Shown here: in pieces, positions 25,150-37,658 of the stretch
How the letters are laid out: each line of letters begins with the position of its first letter
How positions within the stretch are numbered: position 1 is the stretch's first letter
Assembly: GCA_004431415.1 (NCBI GenBank)
Contig: QPMI01000605.1
Coordinates: forward strand, 25,767-89,766
DNA: 64,000 nucleotides
Direction of reading: 5' to 3'
Origin: Cyanophora paradoxa
Taxonomy: Eukaryota; Glaucocystophyceae; Cyanophorales; Cyanophoraceae
The notes under the pieces: model-generated
Seen by the model: the letters and a program-made list of their open reading frames with translations, nothing else
Database searches by the model: none
Told to the model about the DNA's origin: nothing
Program-made: the position numbers and the translations under genes

Positions 25150-25605
25150 CTGCACGCAGAGGCGCGCGCGACAAAACCAAAATAAGCGATGGCATCGGTG
25201 CGCGAGATTCGAAAGCGCCGCAGATAAATTTCAACGAGAACAGCACCGGCCGCGAACTTAACTCCGAAGGATACTGCAACTGATGCCAGCTATCGAGACC
25301 GCAATAACTCCCGTAGAGAAAAGTTGCGCAATAATGTTTTCAATCGCTACCCATTCCTAATTCTTCTCCTGCTTAAATTCCCTTAATCCACTCCTTCCCT
25401 CTAGCACCCTCCGAAATAACTGCAGCGACTACAGTCCGTACTTACGTACCTGAAACAGAACTTCTCCCCTCAAATCATTTCTCCTTCACAGACGTTACTT
25501 GCGGTCGGCAATTAGTCTGCCCGAACTGCGGTCTCAAACGCGTTCAGTGCTCTCCGTCACGGCTCACATCGCCCATCAGCCTCAAAATATTCAAGCGAGC
25601 GCAGC
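24543..25605. other. GC-rich unique DNA between the virus and the repeats
   Basis: Apart from the possible minus-strand exon above, I see no firm gene. A CpG-rich stretch (about 24930-25280) gives overlapping open frames on both strands. A pyrimidine-rich part lies at 25360-25480. Nothing viral continues past 24438. Confidence 0.4.
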
Positions 25606-26107
25606 ATGGCATTCCAATCGAGCACCGAGGCGGTCTCAACCGTCGCCGCCACCGAGATCAAAAATACACCATCTGCTTGCGACCGGTCCGAGCGCGCCGC
25701 TCGCGCAACCGGCAAGAGCACGCATACTGCGTGTAAGTTAATTCTAATGTCTCTGCCCATATCCATCCACCTCCGATCACGCATGCAGGCGTTACTGGGA
25801 TAATCACTGGCGAATTTCCTCAACGCACGCGCGCCGGAATGTATGCACTACGCGTCGCGACGGGAGACGATTTTCGATAGTGCGCGCACGCTCGCTTAAC
25901 ACGCGATGCGTGCGTTCACGGCGTCCCAGTGCGGAGCGCATCGTCAACATCCCCGTGCCCACCGAAGAGCAGCTCGCGATCGTCGCTGACACCATGGACC
26001 TCGACGCCTCGGGTGCGCCGATAATCAATGTACTTGAGTTAACACCTGAAAGAAAAGATAAAGTGCCTCAGAGGATAATAATGTACTTGTCTTCGCAGAT
26101 AAAGTGA
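25606..26107 (+). CDS. Candidate spliced host gene, three short exons
   Basis: Exon 1 is 25606-25732 (MAFQSSTEAVSTVAATEIKN), with donor GTAAGT at 25733. Intron 1 (25733-25788, 56 nt) contains a TTCTAAT branch-like sequence and ends ATGCAG. Exon 2 is 25789-25840 with donor GTATGC. Intron 2 (25841-25929, 89 nt) contains CTTAAC and ends TCCCAG. Exon 3 runs from 25930 to a TGA at 26105 and reads IVNIPVPTEEQLAIVADTMD. All junctions keep frame, giving 118 residues. No family recognised. The end may instead be another intron starting at 26028 (GTACTTGAG). This is a model read by eye and needs transcript support. Confidence 0.35.
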
Positions 26108-26286
26108 CCTCGATAAAGTGAATATCCCCGTCCCTGTGCTTGCAGATTGAAACTTCTTGTTCAATCAACTCGAATAAATATTACGTGTGTACTCGCTAGG
26201 CTGGACTCGCTCCTCGCTATATATACGGTAGCCAGCGAGCCAACTGTGACAGCCGCGAGGGCGGCCGCGAGGCTTCGCCGTACTTA

Positions 26287-26303
26287 GTGCTCCGCAGGAG
26301 CAC
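26287..26303. repeat. 17-nt hairpin in a repeat module
   Basis: GTGCTCCGCAGGAGCAC is a perfect 7-bp stem with a 3-nt loop. It recurs with its context (GAGGCTTCGCCGTACTTA in front) near 27709 and 32166, marking a module that starts three of the repeat blocks. Confidence 0.6.
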
Positions 26304-26405
26304 GGATCTTGTCTCAAACCCAAAAACCGACGATGTAAATTCCTTTTTTAACCTTTTTTTCCACTCGAGATCCCCCCTGCTAAATAATTTCCGTGTCGCA
26401 CTCCC

Positions 26406-26434
26406 TCGAGGCAGAATTATTAATTCTGCCTCGA
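26406..26434. repeat. 29-nt perfect palindrome in a repeat module
   Basis: The arms TCGAGGCAGAATTA and TAATTCTGCCTCGA flank one central T. An identical copy lies near 30676-30704 and a copy with changes in both arms near 30434-30462, all followed by ACGGACGCGATTG. The surrounding 190-bp module (from TTTTTTAACC to CCCCTAAGACGACC) occurs at about 26340, 30370 and 30610. Confidence 0.7.
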
Positions 26435-29400
26435 CACGGACGCGATTGCTGCGAGTCACTCACCCACCCGAACCCCCACAGACCTCTCTAGATCCATTTT
26501 TAGCGTCCTGGCTCCCCTAAGACGACCGCTCCCCCGTGGGCGTCGCGCGAATATCGAATTTCCCTCTGGATCAATTCCGGTACTTAACCTCCGACAAACG
26601 CGGTCCGGGTCAGAAGGTGGGACCCGGTCCCGCCCGGTCCCGCGACGAAATCGCGCCGGGGACGCCCCAGAACGATACAGAATGAGAGCCAAGGGCGCGC
26701 GCATCGCCGCAAGCTCGATTTCGGGCGCCGTCGACGCTCCAGTGCGAAGAGTCGGCCGAAAATCTGATCCTGCCGGTTCCGTCCGGTCCTGCGGCGCGCG
26801 CAATCGATGCGTACTCGCGCGCATAGACATAGCAAGGCCTGCACCGTGGCACATCCCAGAAATCCGCTTTTCGGAACCGGAACAGTGCAGGAAGGTACCG
26901 GACAGCAAAAATTCGATCCTGCACAGGCCCGGGCATCTTTCCGCGCGCCCACGCCGCCGCGCATCCGCGGGACAGTAGCATAAGCATTTGACATGTAGAC
27001 GAAGCATTCTGCATGCGTTACAGATGCGCCAGGCCGCGAGGACCCAGCCGACCCCGAAAATTCGATCCTGGACGGACCTGAACATGTTTCTTTGCGCCCG
27101 CACATCCTCACGCATGCGCATCGCCAGTACTACGGTATATTCATTTGAGAGCTTTCTAAGGCTTTAAGCACGCTCTGCGGGCACCACAGAGCACGAGAAC
27201 CCAGCCGATGTAAAAATTGGATCCTGGCCAGGCCTGGGCATATTTCCAGATATCCGCTTTTCGGAGCCGGAACAGCGCAGCAAGGTGCCCGGCGGCAAAC
27301 ATTCGATCCTGCCCAGCCCCGGACATCTTTCCCCGCGCCCACGCCGCGGCGCATGCATGGAACAATAGCATAAGCATCTGAGATGTAGATGAAGCATTCT
27401 GCACGCTTTACAGATCCGCCGGGCCGCGAGAACCCAGCCGACCCCGAGTTTTCAAAGCCTTTCGCAAGCTCTGCGGACGCGATGGAGTACGAGAACCCAG
27501 CCGACGCAAAATTTTCGATCCATGACCCATGGCCTGCCAGGCTGGCCTGGGCCCGCGTGGGCGGCGTGGCCTGGGGCTGGCTCAGCTAGCGTTTCCACAG
27601 GCTAGGGCCACTGGGCCAGCCGGCCATGGCCACGGGCCAGACAGCTAGATAGCCAACCAGCCTACTGTGACAGCCGTGAGGGCGTCTGCGAGGCTTCGCC
27701 GTACTTAGTGCTCCGCAGGAGCACGGCTCTTGTCCGTAGATCGATGGTGAACGTGCGGATTTATTTTTTTCCAATCGAGTCCGATTCATCCGAGCGTCCA
27801 GACTCGCAACCTCCACAATGAAGGCGAACGGTCTCCGACGTCACTTGGCTCGACACGGACATTACACTTATTTTTGGACTCGTGGCTCCCCTCAAATTCA
27901 GTCTGCACTCCTGGGTCCCCGCGCGAAAATCGAATTTTCCCACCTTGATCGATTCCGGTATATATACCGCGGTTCGATCGCGAAATTCCAAAAAGTGGGA
28001 CCCGGTCCCGCCCGGTCCCGCAACGAAAGCGCGCCAGGGACGCTCCAGAGCGGTCACAATGACAGCGAAGAGCACGCGTACCGCAGCAAGCTCGATTTCG
28101 GGCACCCTCGATGCTCCAGTCCGAAGAGTCGGCCGCAAATCTGATCCTGCCGGTTCCGGCCGGTCCCAGGACGCGCGCATTCGATGCGTACTGGCGCGCA
28201 TAGACATAGCAGAGCCTGCGCATCCCAGAAATCCGCTTTCCGGAGGCGGAACAGTGCAGGAAGGCAAAAATTCGATCCTTCACAGGCCTGGACGTCGACA
28301 TCTTTCCGCACGCCGACGCCGCGGCGCATGCGCGGATCAATACTATAAGCATTTCAGATGTAGAAGAAGCCTTTTGCACGGTCTCTAAATGCGCCGGGCC
28401 GCGAGGACCCAGCCGACCCCGAAAATTCGATCCTGGACGGGCCTGAACATCTTTCCGCGCACCCTCGGATCCTCACGCATGCCCATCGCTACAGTATTCC
28501 TTTGAGACCTCTACAAAGGCTTTCGCAAGCTCCGTGGCGGCGAGACAGCACGAGAACCCAGCCCACGCCAAATTTTCGATCCTGGACACGCCTACACATA
28601 TTTCCGCGCGCCCTCGCCTCCACACCCCGCACCAATTCCCCTAATTACAAAATTATATTCTCTCAGGAAATCTCCTCTCAGGACAACTCCTCCCCTAATT
28701 ATATTCCCTCTCAGGATCCCTCCCCTCCCCTTTAATTTCATCGCCCCGCCAGGCCCCACCGGCCCAGCCACGACGGCCCGCGATAAATAAGGGGACCGGG
28801 ACGGGGACCGCGGCGACTCATGAAATAAATACGGGTGGGGCCACGACGGACCGCGATGAACAAGGGAGACGCGAAGGGGGCGGCAAGGGCTTCGCCCGAT
28901 GTTTGGGACCCGCAGGGGCCCAGGGCTTGTCGGGCGAAGCCTCTTCCGTAGGTCGATGGTGAACGGGCGGATCTATTTTTTTTCCAATCGAGTCCGATTC
29001 ATCCGAGTGTCCAGATTCGCAACCTCCGCAATGAAGGCGAACGGTCTCCGACGTGACACAGTAGAACTGACAGGCGCCCAACCTCCGCTGATTTATTTTC
29101 GCACTCACACCTCCCCTAGAATTCCGCCCATGAGCGTCGCGCGAAAATCGCATTTCCCTCACGGATCAATTCCGGTATTTATACCCAGGCGCGATCGCGA
29201 AACCCCAAAAAGTGGGACCCGGTCCCGCCCGGTCCCTCGACGGAAGCGCGCCACAGACACTCCAGAGCAATGCAAAATGACAGAACAGGGCGCGCGCATC
29301 GCTGCAAGCTCGATTTCGGCCGCCATCGACGCTCCAGTCCGAAGAGTCGGCCGAAATTTTGATCCATTCGGTTCCGTCCGGTCCCCCGGCGCGCGCAATC

Positions 29401-30261
29401 GATGCGTACTGGCGCGCATAGACATAGGAGGGCCTGCGCACTCCAGATATCCGCTTTTCGGAGCCGGAACAGCACAGAAAGGTCCCTCACGGCGAAAATT
29501 CGATCCAGCACAGCCCCGGACATCTTTCCGCGCGCCAACGCCGCGGGCATGCGCGGATCAATAGCATATATATGCCTTTGAGATGTAGAAGAAGCCTTTT
29601 GCACGGTCTCCAAATGCGCCGGGCCGCGAGGACCCAGCCGACCCCCAAAATTCGATCCTCGACAGGCCTGAACATCTTTTCGCGCGCCCTCGCGTCCTCA
29701 CCCATGCCCCTCGCTACAGTATTCATTTTAGAGCTTTTCAAAGCCTTCTCCAACCTCTGCGGACGCGACGGAGCACGAGCAGCCAGCCGACACGAGAAGT
29801 TCGATCCTGGACAGGCCTGCACATATTTCTGCTTGCCCTCGCCTCCGCAGCCCTGGACATCGATCATGTATGTATCCGAGAGTCTGTTTAAGCGATTCAC
29901 AAACTCTGCGCATGCGCCTGGCCGCGAGAACCTCGCCCCTTCCCTCAACAATCTTCTCTCAATTTCCTCAGGGCCTCGAGCTCAACTACAGCTAGCTGAT
30001 TGGCAGCACCACTCCTCCCCTCATTATATTCTCTCTCATGATCAGCTGCACCAATTCTCCTTATTACAGAATTATATTCTCTCAGAACAACTCCTCTCAG
30101 GCCTGCCTCGCGATAAACTTGAAATAAGGGGACCAGGACGGGGACCGCGGCGATAAATAAGGGGACCAGGACGGGGACCCTTGCGACTCATGATTTAGGG
30201 TACGGGGAGGGGCGGGCCGCGACGGACCGCGATGCAAAAGGGGGACGCGAAGGGGGCGGCA

Positions 30262-30319
30262 GAGGCTTCGCCCGATGTTTGGGACCCGCAGGGGCCCAGG
30301 GCTTGTCGGGCGAAGCCTC
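30262..30319. repeat. 58-nt hairpin conserved across repeat units
   Basis: GAGGCTTCGCCCGA and TCGGGCGAAGCCTC form a 14-bp stem around a GC-rich 30-nt loop (containing GGGACCCGCAGGGGCCCAGG). It occurs in most units (for example near 28887, 33658, 34937, 37599, 41679, 46039). In several copies the second arm is duplicated. Some copies (36182, 40227) have lost the second arm. Confidence 0.7.
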
Positions 30320-33262
30320 TTCAGGCGAAGCCTCTTTCTCAAACCCAAAAACCAACGAGCCAAATTCCTTTTTTAACCTTTTTTTCCACTCGAGATCCCC
30401 CCTGCTAAATAATTTCCGTATCGACACTCCTCAAGGCAGAATTATTAATTCTTCCTCGACACGGACGCGATTGCCGCAAATAACACAGCTACTCTAACCC
30501 CCACAGACCTCTCTAGATCCATTTTTAGCGTCCTGACTCCCCTAAGACGACCGCTCTCCCGTGGGCGTCGCACGGATCTTGTCTCAAACCCAAAAACCGA
30601 CGATGTAAATTCCTTTTTTAACCTTTTTTTCCACTCGAGATCCCCCCTGCTAAATAATTTCCGTGTCGCACTCCCTCGAGGCAGAATTATTAATTCTGCC
30701 TCGACACGGACGCGATTGCTGCGAGTCACTCACCCACCCGAACCCCCACAGACCTCTCTAGATCCATTTTTAGCGTCCTGGCTCCCCTAAGACGACCGCT
30801 CCCCCGTGGGCGTCGCGCGAATATCGAATTTCCCTCTGGATCAATTCCAGTACTTAACCTCCGACAAACGCAGTCCGACTCAGAAGGTGGGATCCGGTCC
30901 CGCCCGGTCCCGCGACGAAACCGCGCCACGGACGCCCCAGAACGATACAGAATGACGCGCGAGGGCGAGCGCATCACCGCAAGGTCGATTTCGGGCGCCG
31001 TCGACGCTCCAGTGCGAAGAGTCGGCCGAAAATTTGATCCGGCCGGTTCCGCCCGGTCTCGCGACGCGCGCAATCGATGCGTACTGGCGCGCATAGACAT
31101 AGCAGGGCCTGCGCACCCCCGAAATCCGCTTTTCGGAGCCGCAACAGCGCAGGAAGGTACCCGATGACAAAAATTCGATCCTGCACGGGCCCGGACATCT
31201 TTCCGCGCGCCCACGCTGCGGCGCATGCGCGGAACGATAGCATAAGCATTTAAGATGTAGAAGAAGACTTCCGCACGGTCTCTAAATGCGCCGGGCCGCG
31301 GGGACCCAGCCAACCCCGAAAATTCGATCCTGTACGGACCTGAACATCTTTCCGCGCGCCCTCGCATTCTCGCGCATGCGCATCGCTACAATATTCATTT
31401 GAGATTTTATCAAAGCCTTCCACAATCGAAGACGCGAAAGAGGACGAGAACCCAGCCGACGGCAAAAATTCGATCCTGCACGGACCCGGACATCTTTCCG
31501 CGCGCCCACGCCGCGGCGCATGCGCGGAACAATAGCATAAGCATCTGAGATGTAGAGCAAGCGTTTCGCACGCTTTACTGATGTGCCGGGCCGCGAGGGC
31601 CCAGCCGACCCCGAAAATTCGATCCTGGACGGACCTGAACATCTTTCCGCGCGCCCTCGCATCCTCGCGCATGCGCATCGCTACAATATTCATTTGAGAT
31701 TTTATTAAAGCTTTTCGCAAGCTCTGCGGACGCGACAAGGCGCGGCAATCCAGCCGACGCAAAAATTCGATCCTGAACGGGCCTGCACAGCTTTCCGCGC
31801 GCCCTCGCCTCCGCAGCCCTGCACATCGATGCTATATCCTTTCGACGTCCTGTTTAAGCGATGCGCAAGCTCTGTGCATGCGCCTGGCCGCGAGAACCTC
31901 GCCCCTCCCGGCCGCGGGCCTCCTTCCCAATAATATTATATAATTAATCTCCTCTCAAACTGCTCCACCCTTAATTTATTTCCTCAGCACATTAATATTC
32001 CTCTAGCCGGCCAGGGCTAGCTGGACTGGCCGTCAGCGAGCCAGCTTCCAGCCAGAAAGCTGTTCGCGATCGGCCAGGCCGCTGGCCACACTGGCCAGTG
32101 CCCAGGTGTGCCCTATAGGCTACTGTGACAGCCGCGAGGGCGTCCGCGAGGCTTCGCCGTACTTAGTGCTCCGCAGGAGCACGGATCTTGTCCGTAGATC
32201 GATGGTGAACGTGCCCATTTATTTTTTTTCCAATCGAGTCCGATTCGTCCGAGCGTCCAGATTCGCAACCTCCGCAATGAAGGCGAACGGTCTCGCATGT
32301 AACACAGTACCCCACGAACGTTACATAGACGTGACATTTATTTTTGGACTCGAGACTCCCCTAAGACGATCGCTCTCCCGTGGGCGTCGCACGAAAATCG
32401 CATTTCCGTCCCCTAAGACGATCGCTCTCCCGTGGGCGTCGCACGAAAATCGCATTTCCGTCCTAGATCGATTACGGTATTTATACCCCGGTTCGATCGC
32501 GAAATTCCAAAAAGTGGGACCCGGTCCCGCCCGGTCCCGCGACGAAAGCGCGCCAGGGACGCTCCAGACCAATGCCATGATGCAGAGTGACAGAGCAGGG
32601 CGTACGCACCGCTGCAAGCTCGATTTCGGCCGCCGACGATGCTCCAGTCCGACGGTCGAAAGAGTCGGCCAAACTTTCGATCCTGCCGGTTCCGTCCGGT
32701 CCTGCGGCGCACGCAATCGATGCGTACTGGCGCGCATAGACATAGCAGGGCCTGCGCACTCCAGATATCCGCTTTTCGGAGCCGGAACAGCGCAGGAAGG
32801 TACCCGATGGCGAAAATTCGATCCTGCACAGTCCCGGACATCTTTCCGCGCGCCCACGCCGTGGCGCATGCACGGATCAATAGCATATGTATTTTAGATG
32901 TAGAAGAAGCCTTCCGCGCGCTTTACAGATGTGCCGGACCGCAAGGACCCAGCCGACCCCCAAAATTCGATCCTCGACGGGCCTGAGCATCTTTCCGCAC
33001 GCCCTCGCGTCCTCACCCATGCCCCTCGCTACAGTATTTATTTAACATCATTTCAAAGCGTTTCGCAAGCTGTGCGGATGCGACGGAGCACGAGAACCCA
33101 GCCGACGCCAAATTTTCGATCCTGGACATGCTTGCATGTATTTTCGCGCGCCCTCGCCTCCGTAGCCCTGCACCGTGGCACAAGCTCCTCTACGCATTCG
33201 AGATTCTGTTTAAGCGATTCACAAGCTCTACGCATGCGCCTGGCCGCGAGATTCTTAAAACT

Positions 33263-35815
33263 CCCCTCAACACTCTCCTGTCAATTTCCTCAGCGCCTCC
33301 AGGTCAACTACAGCTAGCTGATTGGCAGCACCATCCCTCCCCCCATTATATGCTCTCAGCCCCAGCAATATTAATTCCCCTAATTACATAATTATATTCT
33401 CTGCATGAGGAAAACTCCTCTCAGGACAACTCCTCCCCTAATTATATTCCCTCTCAGGATCCCTCCCCTCCCCTTTAATTGCATCCCACCACCAGGCCCC
33501 GCGTGCACCCTACCCCACCCAGCCACCGAGAGCCACGACGGCCCGCGATAAATAAGGGGACCGGGACGGGGACCGTGGCCACTCATGAAAAAATTTGGCA
33601 CGGGGAGGGATGGGCCGCGACGGGCCGCGATGAATAAGGGGGACGCGAAGGGGCAGCGGAGGCTTCGCCCGATGTTTGGGACCCGCAGGGGCCCAGGGCT
33701 TGTCGGGCGAAGCCTCTTCGGGCGAAGCCTCTTCCGTAGGTCGATGGTGAACGCCCGATTCTATTTTTTTTCCAATCGAGACCGATTGGTCCGAGCGTCC
33801 AGATTTGCGACCTCCGCAATGAAGGCGAACGGTCTCCGACGTCACACAGAGTTACACGGCTCCATTGATCTATTTTCGCACTCATAGCTCCCCTAGAATT
33901 TACCCAAGACGACCGCTCTCCCGTGGGCGTCGCGCGAAAATCGAAATCCCTCCTGGATCGATTCCGGTATTTATACCACGGTTCGATCGCGAAACTCCAA
34001 AAAGTGGGACCCTTAGATAGCAGGGCCTGCGCATCCCACATATCCGCTTTTCGGAGCCGGGCCAGCTTAGGAAGGAGCTCGATGGCGAAAATTCGATCCT
34101 GCACAGCCCCGGACATCTTTCCGCGTGCCGACGCCGCGGCGCATGCACGGATCAATAGCATATGCATTTGAGATGTATACAAAGCCTTCCGCGCGCTTTA
34201 CAGATGCGCCGGACCGCGAGGACCCAGCCGACCCCCAAAATTCGATCCTCGACGGGCCTGAGTATCTTTCCGCACGCCCTCGCGTCCTCACCCATGCCCC
34301 TCGCTACAGTATTTATAAAACATCTTTTCAAAGCGTTTCGCAAGCTCTGCGGACGCGACGGAGCACGACAACCCAACCGACACCAAATTTCCCATCCTGG
34401 ACAGGCCTGCATGTATTTTCGCGCGCCCTCGCCTCCGTAGCCCTGCACATCGATCCTCTACCGTAGTACGCATTCGAGATTCTGTTTAAGCGATTCCCAA
34501 ACTCTACGCATGCGCCTGGCCGCGAGATTCTCAATCCTCCCCTCAACACTCTCCTGTCAATTTCCTCAGCGCCTCCAGGTCAACTACAGCTAGCTGATTG
34601 GCAGCACCATCCCTCCCCCCATTATATGCTCTCAGCCCCAGCAATATTAATTCCCCTAATTACATAATTATATTCTCTGCATGAGGAAAACTCCTCTCAG
34701 GACAACTCCTCCCCTAATTATATTCCCTCTCAGGATCCCTCCCCTCCCCTTTAATTGCATCCCACCACCAGGCCCCGCGTGCACCCTACCCCACCCAGCC
34801 ACCGAGAGCCACGACGGCCCGCGATAAATAAGGGGACCGGGACGGGGACCGTGGCCACTCATGAAAAAATTTGGCACGGGGAGGGATGGGCCGCGACGGG
34901 CCGCGATGAATAAGGGGGACGCGAAGGGGGCAGCGGAGGCTTCGCCCGATGTTTGGGACCCGCAGGGGCCCAGGGCTTGTCGGGCGAAGCCTCTTCGGGC
35001 GAAGCCTCTTCCGTAGGTCGATGGTGAACGCCCGATTCTATTTTTTTTCCAATCGAGACCGATTGGTCCGAGCGTCCAGATTTGCGACCTCCGCAATGAA
35101 GGCGAACGGTCTCCGACGTCACACAGAGTTACACGGCTCCATTGATCTATTTTCGCACTCATAGCTCCCCTAGAATTTACCCAAGACGACCGCTCTCCCG
35201 TGGGCGTCGCGCGAAAATCGAAATCCCTCCTGGATCGATTCCGGTATTTATACCACGGTTCGATCGCGAAACTCCAAAAAGTGGGACCCTTAGATAGCAG
35301 GGCCTGCGCATCCCACATATCCGCTTTTCGGAGCCGGGCCAGCTTAGGAAGGAGCTCGATGGCGAAAATTCGATCCTGCACAGCCCCGGACATCTTTCCG
35401 CGTGCCGACGCCGCGGCGCATGCACGGATCAATAGCATATGCATTTGAGATGTATACAAAGCCTTCCGCGCGCTTTACAGATGCGCCGGACCGCGAGGAC
35501 CCAGCCGACCCCCAAAATTCGATCCTCGACGGGCCTGAGTATCTTTCCGCACGCCCTCGCGTCCTCACCCATGCCCCTCGCTACAGTATTTATAAAACAT
35601 CTTTTCAAAGCGTTTCGCAAGCTCTGCGGACGCGACGGAGCACGACAACCCAACCGACACCAAATTTCCCATCCTGGACAGGCCTGCATGTATTTTCGCG
35701 CGCCCTCGCCTCCGTAGCCCTGCACATCGATCCTCTACGCATTCGAGATTCTGTTTAAGCGATTCCCAAACTCTACCCATGCGCCTGGCCGCGAGATTCT
35801 CCATCCTCCCCTCAA
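33263..35815. repeat. Recent 1,277-bp tandem duplication
   Basis: 33263-34538 and 34539-35815 are nearly identical, offset by 1,276 then 1,277 bp after one extra G at about 34926. The remaining visible differences are a 7-bp insertion near 34462 in the first copy and a few substitutions near the right end. Much younger than the other unit-to-unit divergence. Confidence 0.85.
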
Positions 35816-37658
35816 CACTCTCCTGTCAATTTCCTCAGCGCCCCCAGGTCAACTACAGCTAGCTGATTGTCAGCACCATCCCTCCCCTCATTATATTCTC
35901 TCAGCCCCAGCAATATTAATTCCCCTAACTACATAATCATATTCTCTGAGCACAACTCCTCTCAGGACAACTCCTCACCTTATTATATTCCCTCTCAGGA
36001 TCCCTCCCCTCCCCTTTAATTTCATCGCCCCGCCAGGCCCCACCCTACCCCACGCGGCCCAGCCACGACGGCCTGCGATAAATAAGGGGACCGGGACGGG
36101 GACCGCGGTGACTCATGAAATAAATACGGGCGGGGCCGCGACGGGCCGCGATGAACAAGGGGGGCGCAAGAGGGGCTGCTGAGGCTTCGCCCGATGTTTG
36201 GGACCCGCAGGGGCCCAGGGCTTGTCCGTAGGTCGATGGTGAACGCCCGATTCTATTTTTTTTCCAATCGAGTCCGATTGGTCCGAGCGTCCAGATTCGC
36301 AACCTCCGCAATGAAGGCGAACGGTCTCCGACGTCACACAGTAGAACTTTCGCGCGGCCAGCCTCCAGTGATTTAATTTCGGACTCTTGACTCCCCTCGT
36401 TGCGCGTCGCGCGAAAATCGAATTTTCCTCATGGATCGATTCCGGTATTTATACCCCGGTTCGATCGCGAAACTCCAAAAAGTGGGACCCGGTCTCGCCC
36501 AGTCCCGCGACGAAAGCACGCCGGGGACGCCCCAGAGGAGTACAGAATGACAGAGCAGGGCGCGCGCACCGCTGCAAGCTCGATTTCGGCCGCCGTCGAT
36601 GCTCCAGTCCGCGAAATTTTGATACCCGATCCCGTCCGGTCCCACGGCGCGCGCAGTCGACGCGTACTGGCGCGCATAGACACAGTAGCACCTGCACACT
36701 TCAGATATCCGCTTTTCGGAGCCGGAAGAGCGCAAGAAGGTACCCGGCGGCGAAAATTCGATCCTGCACAGCCCTGGGCATCTTTCCGCGCGCCCACGCC
36801 GCGGCGCATGTGCGGAACAATAGCATAAGCATTTAAAATGCAAACGAAGCATTCTGCACGCTTTACAGATGCGCCGAGCCGCGAGGACCCAGCCGACCCC
36901 CAAAATTCGATCCCTGACGAGCCTGAGCATCTTTCCGCGCACCCTCGCATCCGCACTGCGGCACCCATGCCCATCGCTACAGTAATCATTTGAGCTCTTT
37001 TCAAAGCCTTTTCCAAGCTCTGTGCCGGCGAGAGAGCACCAGAACCCAGCCGACGCCAAATTTTCGATCCTGCACAGGCCTACACATATTTCTGCCCGCC
37101 CTCGCCTCTGCAGCTCTGCACCTGGACATCGATGGTGTATGCATCCGAGATTCTGCTCAAGCGATTCATAAGCTCTGCGCATGCGCCTGGCCGCGAGATT
37201 CTCAGTCCTCCCCTCGACACTCTCCTGTCAATTTCCTCCGCGCCTCCGAGGCTCCAGGTCAACAACATCTAGCTGATTGGCAGCACCACCCCTCCCCTCA
37301 TTATATTCTCTCAGCCCCAGCAACATTAATTCCCCTAATTACATAATCATATTCTCTGAGCACATCTCCTCTCAGAACAACTCCTCCCCTAATTATATTC
37401 CCTCTCAGGATCCCTCCCCTCCGCGGCCGCCAGGCCCCACCATACCCCACGTGCACCCAGCCACCGAGAGCCACGACGGCCCGCGATAAATAAGGGGACC
37501 GGGACGGGGACTGTGGCGACTCATGATTTAAATGGGGCAAAGGGAGGGGCGGGCCGCGACGGGCCGCGATGAACAAGGGGGACGCGAAGGGTGCGACGGA
37601 GGCTTCGCCCGATGTTTGGGACCCGCAGGGGCCCAGGGCTTGTCGGGCGAAGCCTCTT

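Noticed and set aside
26456-27121. Long open frames in the repeat array (also 40065-40895, 36373-37182, 45922-46845)
   Set aside because: They occur in several frames on both strands, differ between copies of the same unit and have Arg/Ala/Gly-rich compositions typical of chance frames in GC-rich DNA.
27960-28010. Pol III B-box-like GGTTCGATC in the repeat units, suggesting a SINE
   Set aside because: No A box at the right distance, no tRNA- or 5S-related head and no tail; the word is short and common in these units.
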